Shown: positions 45,628-54,472 of the stretch, piece by piece
Layout: each line of letters starts with the position of its first letter
Position numbering within the stretch: the stretch's first letter is position 1
Assembly (NCBI GenBank): GCA_020632995.1
Contig: JACKEN010000001.1
Location: 2,016,001-2,080,000 of the forward strand
Direction: 5' to 3'
From: Deltaproteobacteria bacterium
GTDB lineage: Bacteria > Myxococcota > Kuafuiibacteriia > Kuafuiibacteriales > Kuafuiibacteriaceae
Length of the DNA: 64,000 nucleotides
Position numbers and translations under genes: made by a program
The notes under the pieces: generated by a model
What the model was told of the DNA's origin: nothing
Seen by the model: only the letters and a program-made list of their open reading frames with translations
Database searches by the model: none

Positions 45628-46439
45628 GGCGACGCTCCGTACAGGTCCGCGCTCGCCCACAGGTCGACGTCGTCGGCCAGCCGGTTCGGCACGATCTTGC
45701 GGGTCAGCCAGTGGCCTCCGCTGTCGAGGATGGCGTTGTGGAAGCTCGCGCGCACGAACTTGAGGCGCGCGAGCACCTGGGCCTCGTCCTCCACCTTGAG
45801 GTAGAGCCCCTCCATGTCGTCGCTGCCGTCGGTCTGACTCGCCACCGCCTCGGGTTCGGCCCCCGCCTCGGTCGCCGCCGCGGCCAGGGCGCCCCGCCAC
45901 CCGTCGGACTTGAAGCACGACGGCCCGAGGTGCTCGAGGAGCTCGGCCTTCGCGCGCGGGCGGTCGGCGTAGAGCACCCGCACCGGGACCACCGGCAACC
46001 CGCCGAGGAGGGCGGCCCGCGCCGCGGTGCTCAGGTAGAGGTCCTGCTCCCGGTCGTAGACGTCGAACTCCATGAAGTAGTGCGGGAGCCGATCGTAGAA
46101 GCAGGTGTGCTTGGCGTAGAGCCACTCGCCGTAGAGCACGTAGCGCGCGCCGAGCACCTCGTGGAGCGCCCCCACGTGCACCCCCGCCCACTGCTTGAGC
46201 AGCGCGAAGTGGCGCTCCCGGGGGCCGCCGTCCAGGTAGTGGCCGCGGCTCTGCAGGAGCAGCTCACCCGAAGGTGAGAAGCTGATCCCGGCGTTGGCCC
46301 CGTCCATCTTCTCCTCTGCCACCACGAAGCGTCCGGCGAGCTCGGCGAACGGGACCTGATCGAGGTCCTCGTCGCCCGGCTGCAGCCGCGAGCCCGCCAG
46401 GTGGGGCGTGCGGGGGTACTTCTTCATGGCGGGCCGCAT
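45624..46439 (-). CDS. ATP-dependent RNA ligase family protein
   Basis: A 271-residue nucleotidyltransferase of the RNA ligase fold. Motif I with the AMP-accepting lysine is AEEKMDGANAG (Lys44), motif III region YFMEFDVYD, motif IV EGLYLKVED and motif V RLKFVRAS, in the usual order and spacing. It should join RNA (or RNA-containing) ends that the neighbouring HD-Pnk has healed. The start is the ATG at 46439 with an AGG-containing site; an ATG at 46427 (KKYPRTPHL) is also possible. It overlaps the HD-Pnk gene by four bases and follows the pseudokinase gene by 92 bases. Confidence 0.87.
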   Translation of the reverse strand: MRPAMKKYPRTPHLAGSRLQPGDEDLDQVPFAELAGRFVVAEEKMDGANAGISFSPSGELLLQSRGHYLDGGPRERHFALLKQWAGVHVGALHEVLGARYVLYGEWLYAKHTCFYDRLPHYFMEFDVYDREQDLYLSTAARAALLGGLPVVPVRVLYADRPRAKAELLEHLGPSCFKSDGWRGALAAAATEAGAEPEAVASQTDGSDDMEGLYLKVEDEAQVLARLKFVRASFHNAILDSGGHWLTRKIVPNRLADDVDLWASADLYGASP

Positions 46440-46531
46440 GACCTGGGCGAACGCAACCTCCGTGCCAGCGACGCCCCCGACCACCAGCCCGGCCCGGGCC
46501 GTGGATCCTTATCCGCGAGTATCGAGGGCTA

Positions 46532-48790
46532 TCAGGATCCGGTGCTTGTCGCGGTGGCGGGCGCGGGCGCCGCCTCGCAGGCCGACTTGCGGCCGAGCTC
46601 GCAGGCCTTCCTGCGGCGCGCGTCGGCCTCGGTCTTCTTGCCCGCGCGCTCGAGGAGCTCCGCAACCGCCTCGCACGCCGCGCCGTGGTCGCCGTCGCAC
46701 GCCGCGCCGTGGAGCAGGATGGCCTCCCGGGGGGAGGCGGCGGCGGCGAGGCGCCCGGCCCGGTAGCAGCCCTCGACCTGCCCGAACTCGCAGGCGCGAC
46801 CGAACGCCGCCTTGGCCGCCCCGTTGTCACCGCGCTCCTGGGCTCGCTTGCCCACCGCCAGGCAGGCGCTCCCGGTGCCCTCGTCACAGGCGACGCTCTC
46901 CTCGTGGGCCTGCTGGTCCGCCACGTCGAGGCGCTGCATGGCCTTGTCGAGGGCGTCCTCCTTGGGCGCGGCCCGGGGTCGGACGCGACCGACCCGAGCG
47001 GCCTCGGCCGGCTTCGCGGGCTCCGGGCTCGCGGGCTCCGGCTTCGCGGGCTCCGGCTTCGCGGGCTCCGGCTTCGCGACCTTGGCCTCGGGCGCCTCGG
47101 GCTTCGGCTCCGGCTCGAGCGCGGCCGGCTCGAGGGCGGCCGGCTCCGGGGGCGGTCGCGGCGACACCGCGGACGGCGGCACCACCACCGGCGCGAGGGG
47201 CTCGGGCTGCACCGGCTGATCGAGCTTCGGGTTGGGCGGACGGGTCCCCTCGTCGGGTGCCGCCCCACCCACGGGCCGGTCGAGCACCCCGCTCAGCGCG
47301 GCCGCCGCCGCCCCCACCGCGAACATCACGACGAGGATGAGCGGAATGACCCAACGGGGCCGCGAGGCGGGGGTGGGCGCGGCGAAGGGGCCGGACTCCG
47401 CTGGGAGCTCCGGCGTCTCGCCCAGCTCGGGCTCCGCCCGAGCCGCCACCCCGGCGTGCTCCAGCCCGAGCGAGGGGTCCTCGGGGACCGCGGCCTCGAG
47501 GCGATCCGAGGCCAGGTCGTCATGGGCCACGGGGTCCACGCGGTGCCGCATCAGTGGGAGCTCCTGGCTGTCCGCGCCCGCCGCGGTGGGCGCGGGGGCG
47601 CGAGCGTTTGCGTCGGTGTCGACGTCGGGGACCATCCGCCGGGCCGAGGGCACCGGCGGGATGGACTCGACCCGCGCCGGCGGGGCGGGGGGCGCCGCGT
47701 AGCCCTGCGGGTAGCCGGGGTAGCCCGGCGGGTAGGCGCCCGGTTGCTGCGGGTAGGCGGGCGCCGGGTAGCCGGTGGGCACCCCTGGATAGCCCGGCTG
47801 CGGCGGGTAGCCGGGATAGGCCTGGGCCGGCTGGGGATAGCCGGGGTAGGCCTGGGCGGGCCCCGGGTAGCCGGGGTACCCGGCACCCGGCTGGGGGGCG
47901 AAGGTGGGCGGCGGCACATCGGCCGGCCCGGGCGAGGCCGCGGCCACCGGGAGGGGCGTCCCGACCATCGGCAGGGGCGTGCCGCCCTCGACCCCCTGCG
48001 GGAGCTGGCCCTCCACCTCCTGCCGGGTCGCGCGGAGCGCGGCCCCCAGCTGGGCGACGTCACCGAAGCGCTCGCGGGGCGCGGTCCGGCTGGCCCGCTG
48101 CAGGGCCACCACGAGGCTGGTCGGGAAGCCGGCGAGCCCCGCCTGCTCGTCCCCCGCGGTGAGGATCCGGTACAGGAGCATGGCGAGGGACCACTGGTCC
48201 GAGGCGTGGGTGGGCGCCCCACCCTGCACCTGCTCGGGGGCCAGGTAGGTGATCTGACCGGGCGGGGGCGCGGCCAGGCCGATCGCCGACCACGGCAGAT
48301 CCAGGATCTTGAGCTGGTGACCGTCGACTCGGCGCACCAACATCAGGTTGGTGGGCTTGAGGTTGCCGTGCACCACGTCGTGCGCGTGGAGCCACGCCAT
48401 GGTGTCGGCGAGGTCCTCGAACCAGCGCAGGAGGGTGGCGAGCGCGCGGGGGTCGTGGCCGTGCCGCGCCCGCTCGGGGAGCCGGACCCGGGACATCTGC
48501 CGGCCCTCCACGTACTCCGTCACCATCCCCAGGGCGCCCTGCTCCGGGTCCTCGATCGGCCCGTAGACGCCGACCAGCCCCTCGTGCCGGAGCTGCTGGT
48601 GGGTGCGGATGGAGGCGAGCAGCCGGTTGAAGGCCGCCTGCCCGGCGTGCCGCTTCACGAAGGCGGGCTTGAGGACCTTCACCGCGGCGGGGGTGCCGTT
48701 CTTGTCGGACGCCAGCCAGACCACGCCGAAGGGGCCCTCACCCAGCGAACGGAGCAGCTCGAAGCTGCCCAGATGATCTCCCGGCTTCAC
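46532..48790 (-). CDS. Ser/Thr pseudokinase with YPGYP tract, membrane helix and Sel1-like repeats
   Basis: A 752-residue protein. Residues 8-265 have the kinase fold (SLGEGPFGVVWLA, lysine in AAVKVLK), but the catalytic loop reads VVHGNLKPTN, with Asn in place of the catalytic Asp, and the DFG motif reads DLP, so phosphotransfer is probably lost. Residues about 310-395 are a Tyr/Pro/Gly/Gln repeat (PAQAYPGYPQPAQAYPGYP). A transmembrane helix lies at about 490-510 (WVIPLILVVMFAVGAAA). A KPEPA repeat (coded by 15-bp tandem DNA repeats near 47020-47085) leads to Cys-paired Sel1-like helices (ACLAVGKRAQERGDNGAAK, GCYRAGRLAAAASPREA). The C-terminal part should be outside the cytoplasm. Role unknown: possibly an allosteric receptor. 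Confidence 0.85.
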   Translation of the reverse strand: MKPGDHLGSFELLRSLGEGPFGVVWLASDKNGTPAAVKVLKPAFVKRHAGQAAFNRLLASIRTHQQLRHEGLVGVYGPIEDPEQGALGMVTEYVEGRQMSRVRLPERARHGHDPRALATLLRWFEDLADTMAWLHAHDVVHGNLKPTNLMLVRRVDGHQLKILDLPWSAIGLAAPPPGQITYLAPEQVQGGAPTHASDQWSLAMLLYRILTAGDEQAGLAGFPTSLVVALQRASRTAPRERFGDVAQLGAALRATRQEVEGQLPQGVEGGTPLPMVGTPLPVAAASPGPADVPPPTFAPQPGAGYPGYPGPAQAYPGYPQPAQAYPGYPPQPGYPGVPTGYPAPAYPQQPGAYPPGYPGYPQGYAAPPAPPARVESIPPVPSARRMVPDVDTDANARAPAPTAAGADSQELPLMRHRVDPVAHDDLASDRLEAAVPEDPSLGLEHAGVAARAEPELGETPELPAESGPFAAPTPASRPRWVIPLILVVMFAVGAAAAALSGVLDRPVGGAAPDEGTRPPNPKLDQPVQPEPLAPVVVPPSAVSPRPPPEPAALEPAALEPEPKPEAPEAKVAKPEPAKPEPAKPEPASPEPAKPAEAARVGRVRPRAAPKEDALDKAMQRLDVADQQAHEESVACDEGTGSACLAVGKRAQERGDNGAAKAAFGRACEFGQVEGCYRAGRLAAAASPREAILLHGAACDGDHGAACEAVAELLERAGKKTEADARRRKACELGRKSACEAAPAPATATSTGS

Positions 48791-48853
48791 GTGGCGGCTC
48801 CGGCATTCAAGCAGTCCCCAACGTTCCCGTCGAGGACCGGGTCTATCTGCGCC

Positions 48854-49732
48854 TCAATCCAACCCCTCGGGCAGGTCAGCGCTCAAGTGGAACCCCTCGA
48901 AGCGCTCGAAGGGCGCGTGGCTCGGCAGGGTGAAGGGGTGACGGTAGAGCGACGAGCCGCCGTCGACCCTCAGGGTCACGCCGGTCACGTACGCCGCGGC
49001 GGGCGACAGCAGGTACAGGGCGGCGGCGCTGACCTCGCTCTCGGTGCCGAAGCGCTGGGCCGGGATCTCGGCCGGCAGGGTCTTCAGCGCCTCCTGCACC
49101 GGCTCGGGGTAGTTCTTGAAGCCGCTGGACGCGATCATCCCCGGCGCCACCGCGTTCACCCGCACCTTGGCGCGCGCCCACTCCAGGGCGAGGGTCTGGG
49201 TGAGGTTCACCACCCCCGCCCGCGCCGCGCCCGAGTGGGCCATCATGGGCATCCCCCGGAACATGTCGGCCACGATGTTCACGATGGCGCCGCCGTGGGC
49301 CTCCATGTGCTGGTTGAAGGCCGCCTTGCACATCAGGAAGGTGCCGGTGAGGTTGGTCTGGAGCACCGCCTCCCAGCCGCGGGTCGAGATGGACTCCGCG
49401 GGGCACACGAACTGCCCGCCCCCGTTGTTCACCAACAGGTGCAGCGCGCCGTGGCGCTCCAGGGTGGTGCGCACCAGCGCCTCCACCTGCTCCTCTTCAC
49501 GGATGTTGCACGTGATGCAATCCGCCTTGCCGCCCTCGGCCTCGATCTCGGCCCGCACCACGTCGAGGCGGTCGGGCTTGCGGGCGGCGAGCACCACCGT
49601 GGCGCCGAGCGCGGCCAGCTCGTGGGCCATGCAGCGACCGAGGCCGGTGCCCCCGCCGGTGACGATGGCCACCTGGCCGGCGAAGAGGTCGGGGCGGAAG
49701 ACGGAGGCGAAGCTCATGCTGCGGTCGGTCAT
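48854..49732 (-). CDS. PECR-like SDR (peroxisomal trans-2-enoyl-CoA reductase type)
   Basis: NADPH-dependent enoyl-CoA reductase-like SDR of 292 residues. Cofactor motif TGGGTGLGRCMA, then LVNNGGGQFVCPAESIS, GWEAVLQTNLTGTFLMCKAA, HSGAARAGVVNLTQTLALEW and the C-terminal LRVDGGSSLYRHPF. These segments are very close to animal peroxisomal trans-2-enoyl-CoA reductase, including the replacement of the usual YxxxK by HSGAARAG. Likely role is fatty-acid elongation or unsaturated fatty-acid handling; this is inference. Its ATG overlaps the stop of the upstream kinase gene (ATGA), so expression is coupled. Confidence 0.88.
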   Translation of the reverse strand: MTDRSMSFASVFRPDLFAGQVAIVTGGGTGLGRCMAHELAALGATVVLAARKPDRLDVVRAEIEAEGGKADCITCNIREEEQVEALVRTTLERHGALHLLVNNGGGQFVCPAESISTRGWEAVLQTNLTGTFLMCKAAFNQHMEAHGGAIVNIVADMFRGMPMMAHSGAARAGVVNLTQTLALEWARAKVRVNAVAPGMIASSGFKNYPEPVQEALKTLPAEIPAQRFGTESEVSAAALYLLSPAAAYVTGVTLRVDGGSSLYRHPFTLPSHAPFERFEGFHLSADLPEGLD

Positions 49733-51699
49733 TGCCCCCGGATGAGCATGAAGATCAACACCAACACCACCCCGGCGAGGAACAGAGTGATCACCGGCAG
49801 GATCCACTGGCTGCTGGGCGCGGGCGAGAGCTCGGAGCGGCTCGGCGCCGGCTGCTCCAGCTCGGTGGGCTGCAGCGGCGGCTTGGCGCCGCTCGGCGCG
49901 GCTGCGCCGTGGGGCCCCGAGCCGCCGATGGGGATGGGCCGAAAGCCCCGCTCCGGCGTGTCCGCGCCCGGCCCCGCGGGGCCGCCCCGGGGCGACGGCG
50001 AGCGCTGCGACGAGGGCGCCGCGCGGGGCGAGAGCGGGGTGATGCTGCCCGGCTCCGCCGCGTCGGCGCGGCGCGGGAGGGGCTCCGCGACCAGAGGCCC
50101 CAGGCGCGTGGGGTGCTGCTCCAGCGCACTTCGCTCACGCTCGGCCCGCTGGGCGGACGCGAGGTCGAAGGCCACGGTGTCGATCGCGTCCCGCCCCACC
50201 GTCGCCACCGCCGGGGCCGCCGCCCGCCCCTGCAAGAGGGCTTGCCCAAGGGCCCGAGCCTCGGGATCCGCCTCCACCTCGACCGTGGGCTGGTTCTCGA
50301 CCGCGCGCATGATCTCGTCGCGGGTGGGTCGGCGGAACGCCTGGGCGGCGGGAGGAGACCTGGGGGTCGGCGTGGCCCCGAACGCCTCGGCCGGGCTCCG
50401 CGCGGACGGGGTGGCGGGGGTCGGGGTGGCGGCCAGCTCCCGGGCGAGGGACGGGCCGATGTCCGCGTCCACGAGGGTCCTGGCCACGTCCGGCGGGACC
50501 TCGACGTCGTCGCGCTGGCGCACCGGGGTCGGGTCCTGCGCCGGCAGGGCGAAGGTGGGGACCGCCTCGGGACCGTCGGCGTCATCGCCCTCGAGCTCGG
50601 GGATCTGATCCTGCCAGGTCTGATCCACCGCCATGGTGACGGTGGGGTCGGCGTTGGGCCCGGTGTCCGCCGCGTCCTCGGTAGAGCGCGGGCTCCCGGG
50701 GAGGCGGGTGTCCTGGTCGTCGCGGGGGTCGGGGCCGTTGCGCACCAACCACGCCCGCAGCGCACCCTCGCCGGGAGAGCCCTGGGCGCCGTCCCAGCCG
50801 TCCTTGGGGCCGGCGACCTCGTCGGCCAGGACCTGGTCGAGGATCGCCCGCACCTCGAGCATGGTGGCCGGGCGATCCGGAGCCCGCTGGGCGAGCATGC
50901 GGGCCAGGAGCTGGGCCACCGCGTCGGGCACCTCGGGGTTGAGATCGCGGATGGGCGGCACATCCGCCTTCACCACCCGCTCCACCACCTCGGCGTCCGA
51001 GGCCCCGGCGAAGAGGCGCTCGAGGGCGAGCATCTCCCAGAGCACCACCCCCAGCGCGAAGATGTCGGTCTGGGGCGTCACCCCCACCGCCAGCGCCTGC
51101 TCCGGCGCCATGTAAGCCAGCTTGCCCTTGATGACCCCCGTGCGGGTGCGGGAGGTCCGCTCGGCCGCCCGCGCGATGCCGAAGTCCAGCACCAGCACCC
51201 GACCGTCGGCCGCGAGCATCACGTTGTGGGGCGAGACGTCGCGGTGGACGATGTTGAGCGGCTTGCCCGCGTCGTTGGTGCGCGTGTGGGCGTAGGCCAG
51301 GCCGGCCGCCACCTCGCGGGCGACGAAGAGGGCGAGCGGGACCGGGAGCTGGCGCCCGGTGCGCACGAGGTGTGAGAGCACGCGGCGCAGGTCCCAGCCG
51401 TCGACGAGCTCCAGCACCTGGAACAGGTGCCCCGAGGCCTCCTCGACCCCGAACACCGCGACGATGTTGCGGTGGGACAGCGCGGTGGCGATGCGGACCT
51501 CGTCCTCGAACATCCCGTGGAACGCGGGATCCCGCGAGAGCTCGGGCCGCAGCACCTTGAGCGCGCGGCGGGCGCCGTCGGTGACCCGGTGGGCCGACCA
51601 GATCTCGGCCATCCCCCCGACCGCCACCTGGCCCTCCAGCACGAACGCCCCCAGGCGCGCGCCTGGCTCCAAGGCCACCCGCGGTGACACCTCGCTCAT
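49729..51699 (-). CDS. tail-anchored Ser/Thr protein kinase
   Basis: Protein kinase of 656 residues. Domain about 18-290 with VAVGGMAEIWSAH, lysine in RALKVLRP, HRDVSPHNVM (Ser replaces Lys in the loop, as in many myxobacterial kinases), DFGIARA and KLAYMAPEQAL. It is followed by about 330 residues of Pro/Ala/Asp-rich linker with no fold and ends in one hydrophobic helix (WILPVITLFLAGVVLVLIF) close to the C-terminus, so the kinase is tail-anchored with almost nothing outside. The ATG at 51699 overlaps the stop of the transferase gene (TGATG); a GTG one codon earlier is less likely. It is coupled on both sides. Confidence 0.92.
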   Translation of the reverse strand: MSEVSPRVALEPGARLGAFVLEGQVAVGGMAEIWSAHRVTDGARRALKVLRPELSRDPAFHGMFEDEVRIATALSHRNIVAVFGVEEASGHLFQVLELVDGWDLRRVLSHLVRTGRQLPVPLALFVAREVAAGLAYAHTRTNDAGKPLNIVHRDVSPHNVMLAADGRVLVLDFGIARAAERTSRTRTGVIKGKLAYMAPEQALAVGVTPQTDIFALGVVLWEMLALERLFAGASDAEVVERVVKADVPPIRDLNPEVPDAVAQLLARMLAQRAPDRPATMLEVRAILDQVLADEVAGPKDGWDGAQGSPGEGALRAWLVRNGPDPRDDQDTRLPGSPRSTEDAADTGPNADPTVTMAVDQTWQDQIPELEGDDADGPEAVPTFALPAQDPTPVRQRDDVEVPPDVARTLVDADIGPSLARELAATPTPATPSARSPAEAFGATPTPRSPPAAQAFRRPTRDEIMRAVENQPTVEVEADPEARALGQALLQGRAAAPAVATVGRDAIDTVAFDLASAQRAERERSALEQHPTRLGPLVAEPLPRRADAAEPGSITPLSPRAAPSSQRSPSPRGGPAGPGADTPERGFRPIPIGGSGPHGAAAPSGAKPPLQPTELEQPAPSRSELSPAPSSQWILPVITLFLAGVVLVLIFMLIRGQ

Positions 51700-52484
51700 C
51701 ACCGTCGCTTTACCACGTCACCGACCTCGAGGGGCTCCTCGGGCTCCCAGACCAGGCGCCAGCGGGGCGCCTCGTTCAGCTCCGGCCACCCGTCCAGGAG
51801 CTCGTGGGGACGAAAGCGCGCCTTGTAGCGAGAAGACGCGCAGCCCATGACGCGGTAGCCGAGGTAGACCCAGCGCTTGCCACGGCGTCTGGCCTCGTCG
51901 ATCTGCCGCAGCACCGACGCGGTGCCCAGCGAGTCCCGGTGGTAGTCGGGGTCGTGGTACGTGTAGACCGCCGACAGGCTCTCGGGGGTCTCGTCCATGA
52001 TCGCCACCCCCACCAGGCGGGGGCCCCCCGGCGCGGCGTCGTCGTAGTACGCCGCCTCCCGCACCGACGGGTGCGGGAACGCGAACTGGTGGTAGTACTC
52101 CTCGACGTCGATGCGATCCTCGGGCCAGCCCCGAGCCGCGCCCTGCGACGCATGCCAGCGGTGGTAGAGCTCGAGGCGCGCCGCGTCCACCTGGGGCCGG
52201 CCCACCACCATGCGCAGCCCCTCGGTGCGGCGGGCCACCCGGCGCTGGGACCTGGACGGCACGAAGTCCTGCACCGGCACGCGCAGGGGCACGCACTCCG
52301 AGCACCGCGCGCACCCGGGCCTGAAGTATGCGGGGCCGAAGCGCCGCCAGCCGCGGGCGAGCAGGTGCTCCAGCTCCTCGGGGCTCACGTCCAGCATCAG
52401 CCGGTACTCGAGCGACGAGAGCTGGTCGGGCAGGTAGGAGCACTGGCTCGGCGCGGAGAGCCAGTGCTGGAGGAGCCGCGCCAC
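51699..52484 (-). CDS. bpt: aspartate/glutamate leucyltransferase / arginyltransferase (ATE family)
   Basis: Aminoacyl-tRNA-protein transferase of 261 residues that adds Leu (Bpt) or Arg (Ate1) to N-terminal acidic residues, feeding the N-degron pathway. Typical features: CSYLPDQ near the N-terminus, the Cys-rich GCARCSECVPLRVPV, HRWHASQGAA, and a C-terminal GNAT-like part with GTASVLRQIDEARRRGKRWV and LGYRVMGCASSRYKARFRPH. Length suits bacterial Bpt. The start is taken as GTG 52484 because the N-terminus matches the family; the ribosome-binding site is poorly spaced. It follows the thioesterase by 32 bases and overlaps the kinase start. Confidence 0.9.
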   Translation of the reverse strand: MARLLQHWLSAPSQCSYLPDQLSSLEYRLMLDVSPEELEHLLARGWRRFGPAYFRPGCARCSECVPLRVPVQDFVPSRSQRRVARRTEGLRMVVGRPQVDAARLELYHRWHASQGAARGWPEDRIDVEEYYHQFAFPHPSVREAAYYDDAAPGGPRLVGVAIMDETPESLSAVYTYHDPDYHRDSLGTASVLRQIDEARRRGKRWVYLGYRVMGCASSRYKARFRPHELLDGWPELNEAPRWRLVWEPEEPLEVGDVVKRR

Positions 52485-52516
52485 ACCTCGATTCTGCCGT
52501 GGCCCGGCCGTCGAGG

Positions 52517-53260
52517 CTACTGGCCCCGTCGCGTCAGGCCGCGCAACACCAGGGCGTCCCCGCGGTGAATCTCGTGGTACCAGCCGCCGTCCACCCGGCT
52601 CAGGTGCTCCACCAACGGATCCAGCGGGCGCGCGTCCGCCTCGTAGAACAGGCGCGCGAAGGTCAGGGGCCCGGCCTCGCCCGCCTCGCGCGCCTGGTCC
52701 TCGAGCCACGCGAGGTAGTGGACGTGGTTCACGTGGCCGTGCCGGTCGATCTCGGTCGGCTCGACCCGGCGCTCCCGCCGCTGGAGCACGGCGCCCGGCG
52801 CCTCCGGCCACGCCGGCACCTCGTCCGGCCCGAGGACCCGCTCGGGCACGATCGGAAAGGCAGCCTTCATCGCGTCGTCGGGGTGCTTGGGCTTCACCTT
52901 CATGGTGGCCCGGTCGAGCGACAGGAAGAGCCAGTCCGCCTCCGCCCGCGCCACCACCTCGTCCCCCACCCGCACCCGGTACTGGCGGCGCGAGCGGAAG
53001 CGCCGCAGGTCCGAGACCCAGGTGTCGAGCTCCACCTCGTCGCCGAACTCGATGTCCCGGTCGACCGCGAGGTTGATCTCGCGGATGAACCACGCCGCCC
53101 CCATCTGCTGGTACCGATCCGGGGGGTAGCCCCCGGCGGAGGAGGCGGCGGCCGCCGCCTCCTGCATCCACTCCAGGTACCGGTGCGGCCAGACCCGGCC
53201 CTCGGGGCCCACCTCGCTGAGGCGAACTGCGCCTCGCCACTGGACCACGGGCGCCATCAT
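52517..53260 (-). CDS. acyl-ACP/acyl-CoA thioesterase, double hotdog
   Basis: Thioesterase-like protein of 247 residues with two hotdog repeats. The first repeat has RLSEVGPEGRVWPHRYLEWM, MGAAWFIREINLAVDRDIEFG and VELDTWVSDLRRFRSRRQY; the second has the conserved VEPTEIDRHGHVNHVHYLAW, where the Asp/His/Asn cluster matches acyl-ACP thioesterase active sites. It probably releases fatty acids from ACP or CoA. First gene of the minus-strand run thioesterase - bpt - kinase - PECR-like SDR. Start: the first of two adjacent ATGs at 53260. It diverges from a secreted-protein gene 21 bases away. Confidence 0.87.
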   Translation of the reverse strand: MMAPVVQWRGAVRLSEVGPEGRVWPHRYLEWMQEAAAAASSAGGYPPDRYQQMGAAWFIREINLAVDRDIEFGDEVELDTWVSDLRRFRSRRQYRVRVGDEVVARAEADWLFLSLDRATMKVKPKHPDDAMKAAFPIVPERVLGPDEVPAWPEAPGAVLQRRERRVEPTEIDRHGHVNHVHYLAWLEDQAREAGEAGPLTFARLFYEADARPLDPLVEHLSRVDGGWYHEIHRGDALVLRGLTRRGQ

Positions 53261-53281
53261 GGGGAAGTTGGATACCCAGCC

Positions 53282-54469
53282 ATGTCTGTTCTCGCAAGCA
53301 ACGCGCTCCGCGGCGCCCTCCTCGTCGCCGCCCTCGCCCTCCCCGCCCCCGCCGCGGCGATGGGGCGGGTGGTGGGCGCCCACGCCACCCAGAGCGCGGT
53401 GGACGTCGCGCTGGCCCAGGGCCCGGACGGCGTGACGGTGACGACGGCGCTCGAGGTGGACGCCCGCGGCGGCCCGGTCGCGGTGCTCCTCCCGGTGGAG
53501 GGCCTCGTCGCGGGCTCGGCCGCGGTGGCCCCGAGCTTCGCGGCCCTGGACGCCCTGGTCGGCGCGACCGACCCTCGCCTCGGGGTGCTCGAGGCCAAGG
53601 AGCCCTGCGCGAACTTCGAGGCCCTCTACCCCGCCGATCCCAGCCCCGTGCCCCTGCCCCGCCCCGCCCGGGTCGCGCCCCCCGGCCCGTGGACGCTGGT
53701 GACGGTGGACGGAGACTGGGCCGCGTTCGAGGCCGCCCACCACGTGACGGTGGACGCCTCGACCCGGGCCGCGCTCAAAGCCCGCGCGCCTGGCGGCCAG
53801 GTGTTGGCCCTGGTGGGGCGGCTCCCGGCCGGCCGCGGGCAGTGGCTGGGCCCGGTGACCTGGCGCCAGCCGAGCCCCCCGAAGACCCTGCCCCTGACCC
53901 TGGGCCTCGATCAGGTCACCCCCGGGCGCCTGCTCGCCGCGCGGGTCTTCACCGCTCACCCCGAGCAGGAGTGGGCGGTGGTGGGCGCCCCCGCGGTGGA
54001 CCTGCCGGGGGGCATCCACCTGCCCGAGGTCGCGCTCGAGACCCCCCAGGATCTCGCGCAGGCCGCGGTGCAGAACGCCTTGCAGCGGGCCGGCCGCGGC
54101 GCGGTGCTGCGCGGCTTCTCGGGCGCCGGCCCCGAGATCCCGGGGGCCACCCCGGGCGCGGTGGTGGCCCGCTACGAGCTCCGGCTGGGGTCGCGCGACG
54201 GCGATCGGCAGGTTCACCTGCAGCCGCAGATCTTCAAGGCGCGCCACGAGCCCCGCTGGACCTTCCGCCGGGTGTGGCGCGAGCCCATCTCCTGCCCGAT
54301 CGCGCCCAGATACCAGCGCATCGTGCAGATCCAGCAGCAGTCCGAGGTGGCGGCCTACATCGGGCTCACCGGCCGGCCACGGCAGGAGATCTTGCGCCAG
54401 AGCGCGGAGCGCGGCTACGCCCAGCGCCCCGACGGGCGGCTCGACCGCGTGAAGCCGAAGAGGAGGTGA
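53282..54469 (+). CDS. secreted protein, possibly DUF2330-like
   Basis: Exported protein of 395 residues with a clear signal peptide (RGALLVAALALPAPAAAMG). The mature part is beta-rich (VDVALAQGPDGVTVTTALEV, GGPVAVLLPVEGLVAGSAAV) and contains EPISCPIAPRYQRIVQIQQQ near the C-terminus. The general layout is like DUF2330 proteins of myxobacteria, but the Cys cluster of that family is not seen at the N-terminus, so this is tentative. The ATG at 53282 starts the signal peptide; the frame is open far upstream without meaning. The next gene begins three bases after its stop, so the two are cotranscribed. Confidence 0.68.
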   Translation: MSVLASNALRGALLVAALALPAPAAAMGRVVGAHATQSAVDVALAQGPDGVTVTTALEVDARGGPVAVLLPVEGLVAGSAAVAPSFAALDALVGATDPRLGVLEAKEPCANFEALYPADPSPVPLPRPARVAPPGPWTLVTVDGDWAAFEAAHHVTVDASTRAALKARAPGGQVLALVGRLPAGRGQWLGPVTWRQPSPPKTLPLTLGLDQVTPGRLLAARVFTAHPEQEWAVVGAPAVDLPGGIHLPEVALETPQDLAQAAVQNALQRAGRGAVLRGFSGAGPEIPGATPGAVVARYELRLGSRDGDRQVHLQPQIFKARHEPRWTFRRVWREPISCPIAPRYQRIVQIQQQSEVAAYIGLTGRPRQEILRQSAERGYAQRPDGRLDRVKPKRR

Positions 54470-54472
54470 GGG

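Noticed and set aside
46685..50608. 1307-codon plus-strand frame across three minus-strand genes
   Set aside because: Spans several real genes including a coupled ATGA junction; product is Gly/Arg/His-rich without features.
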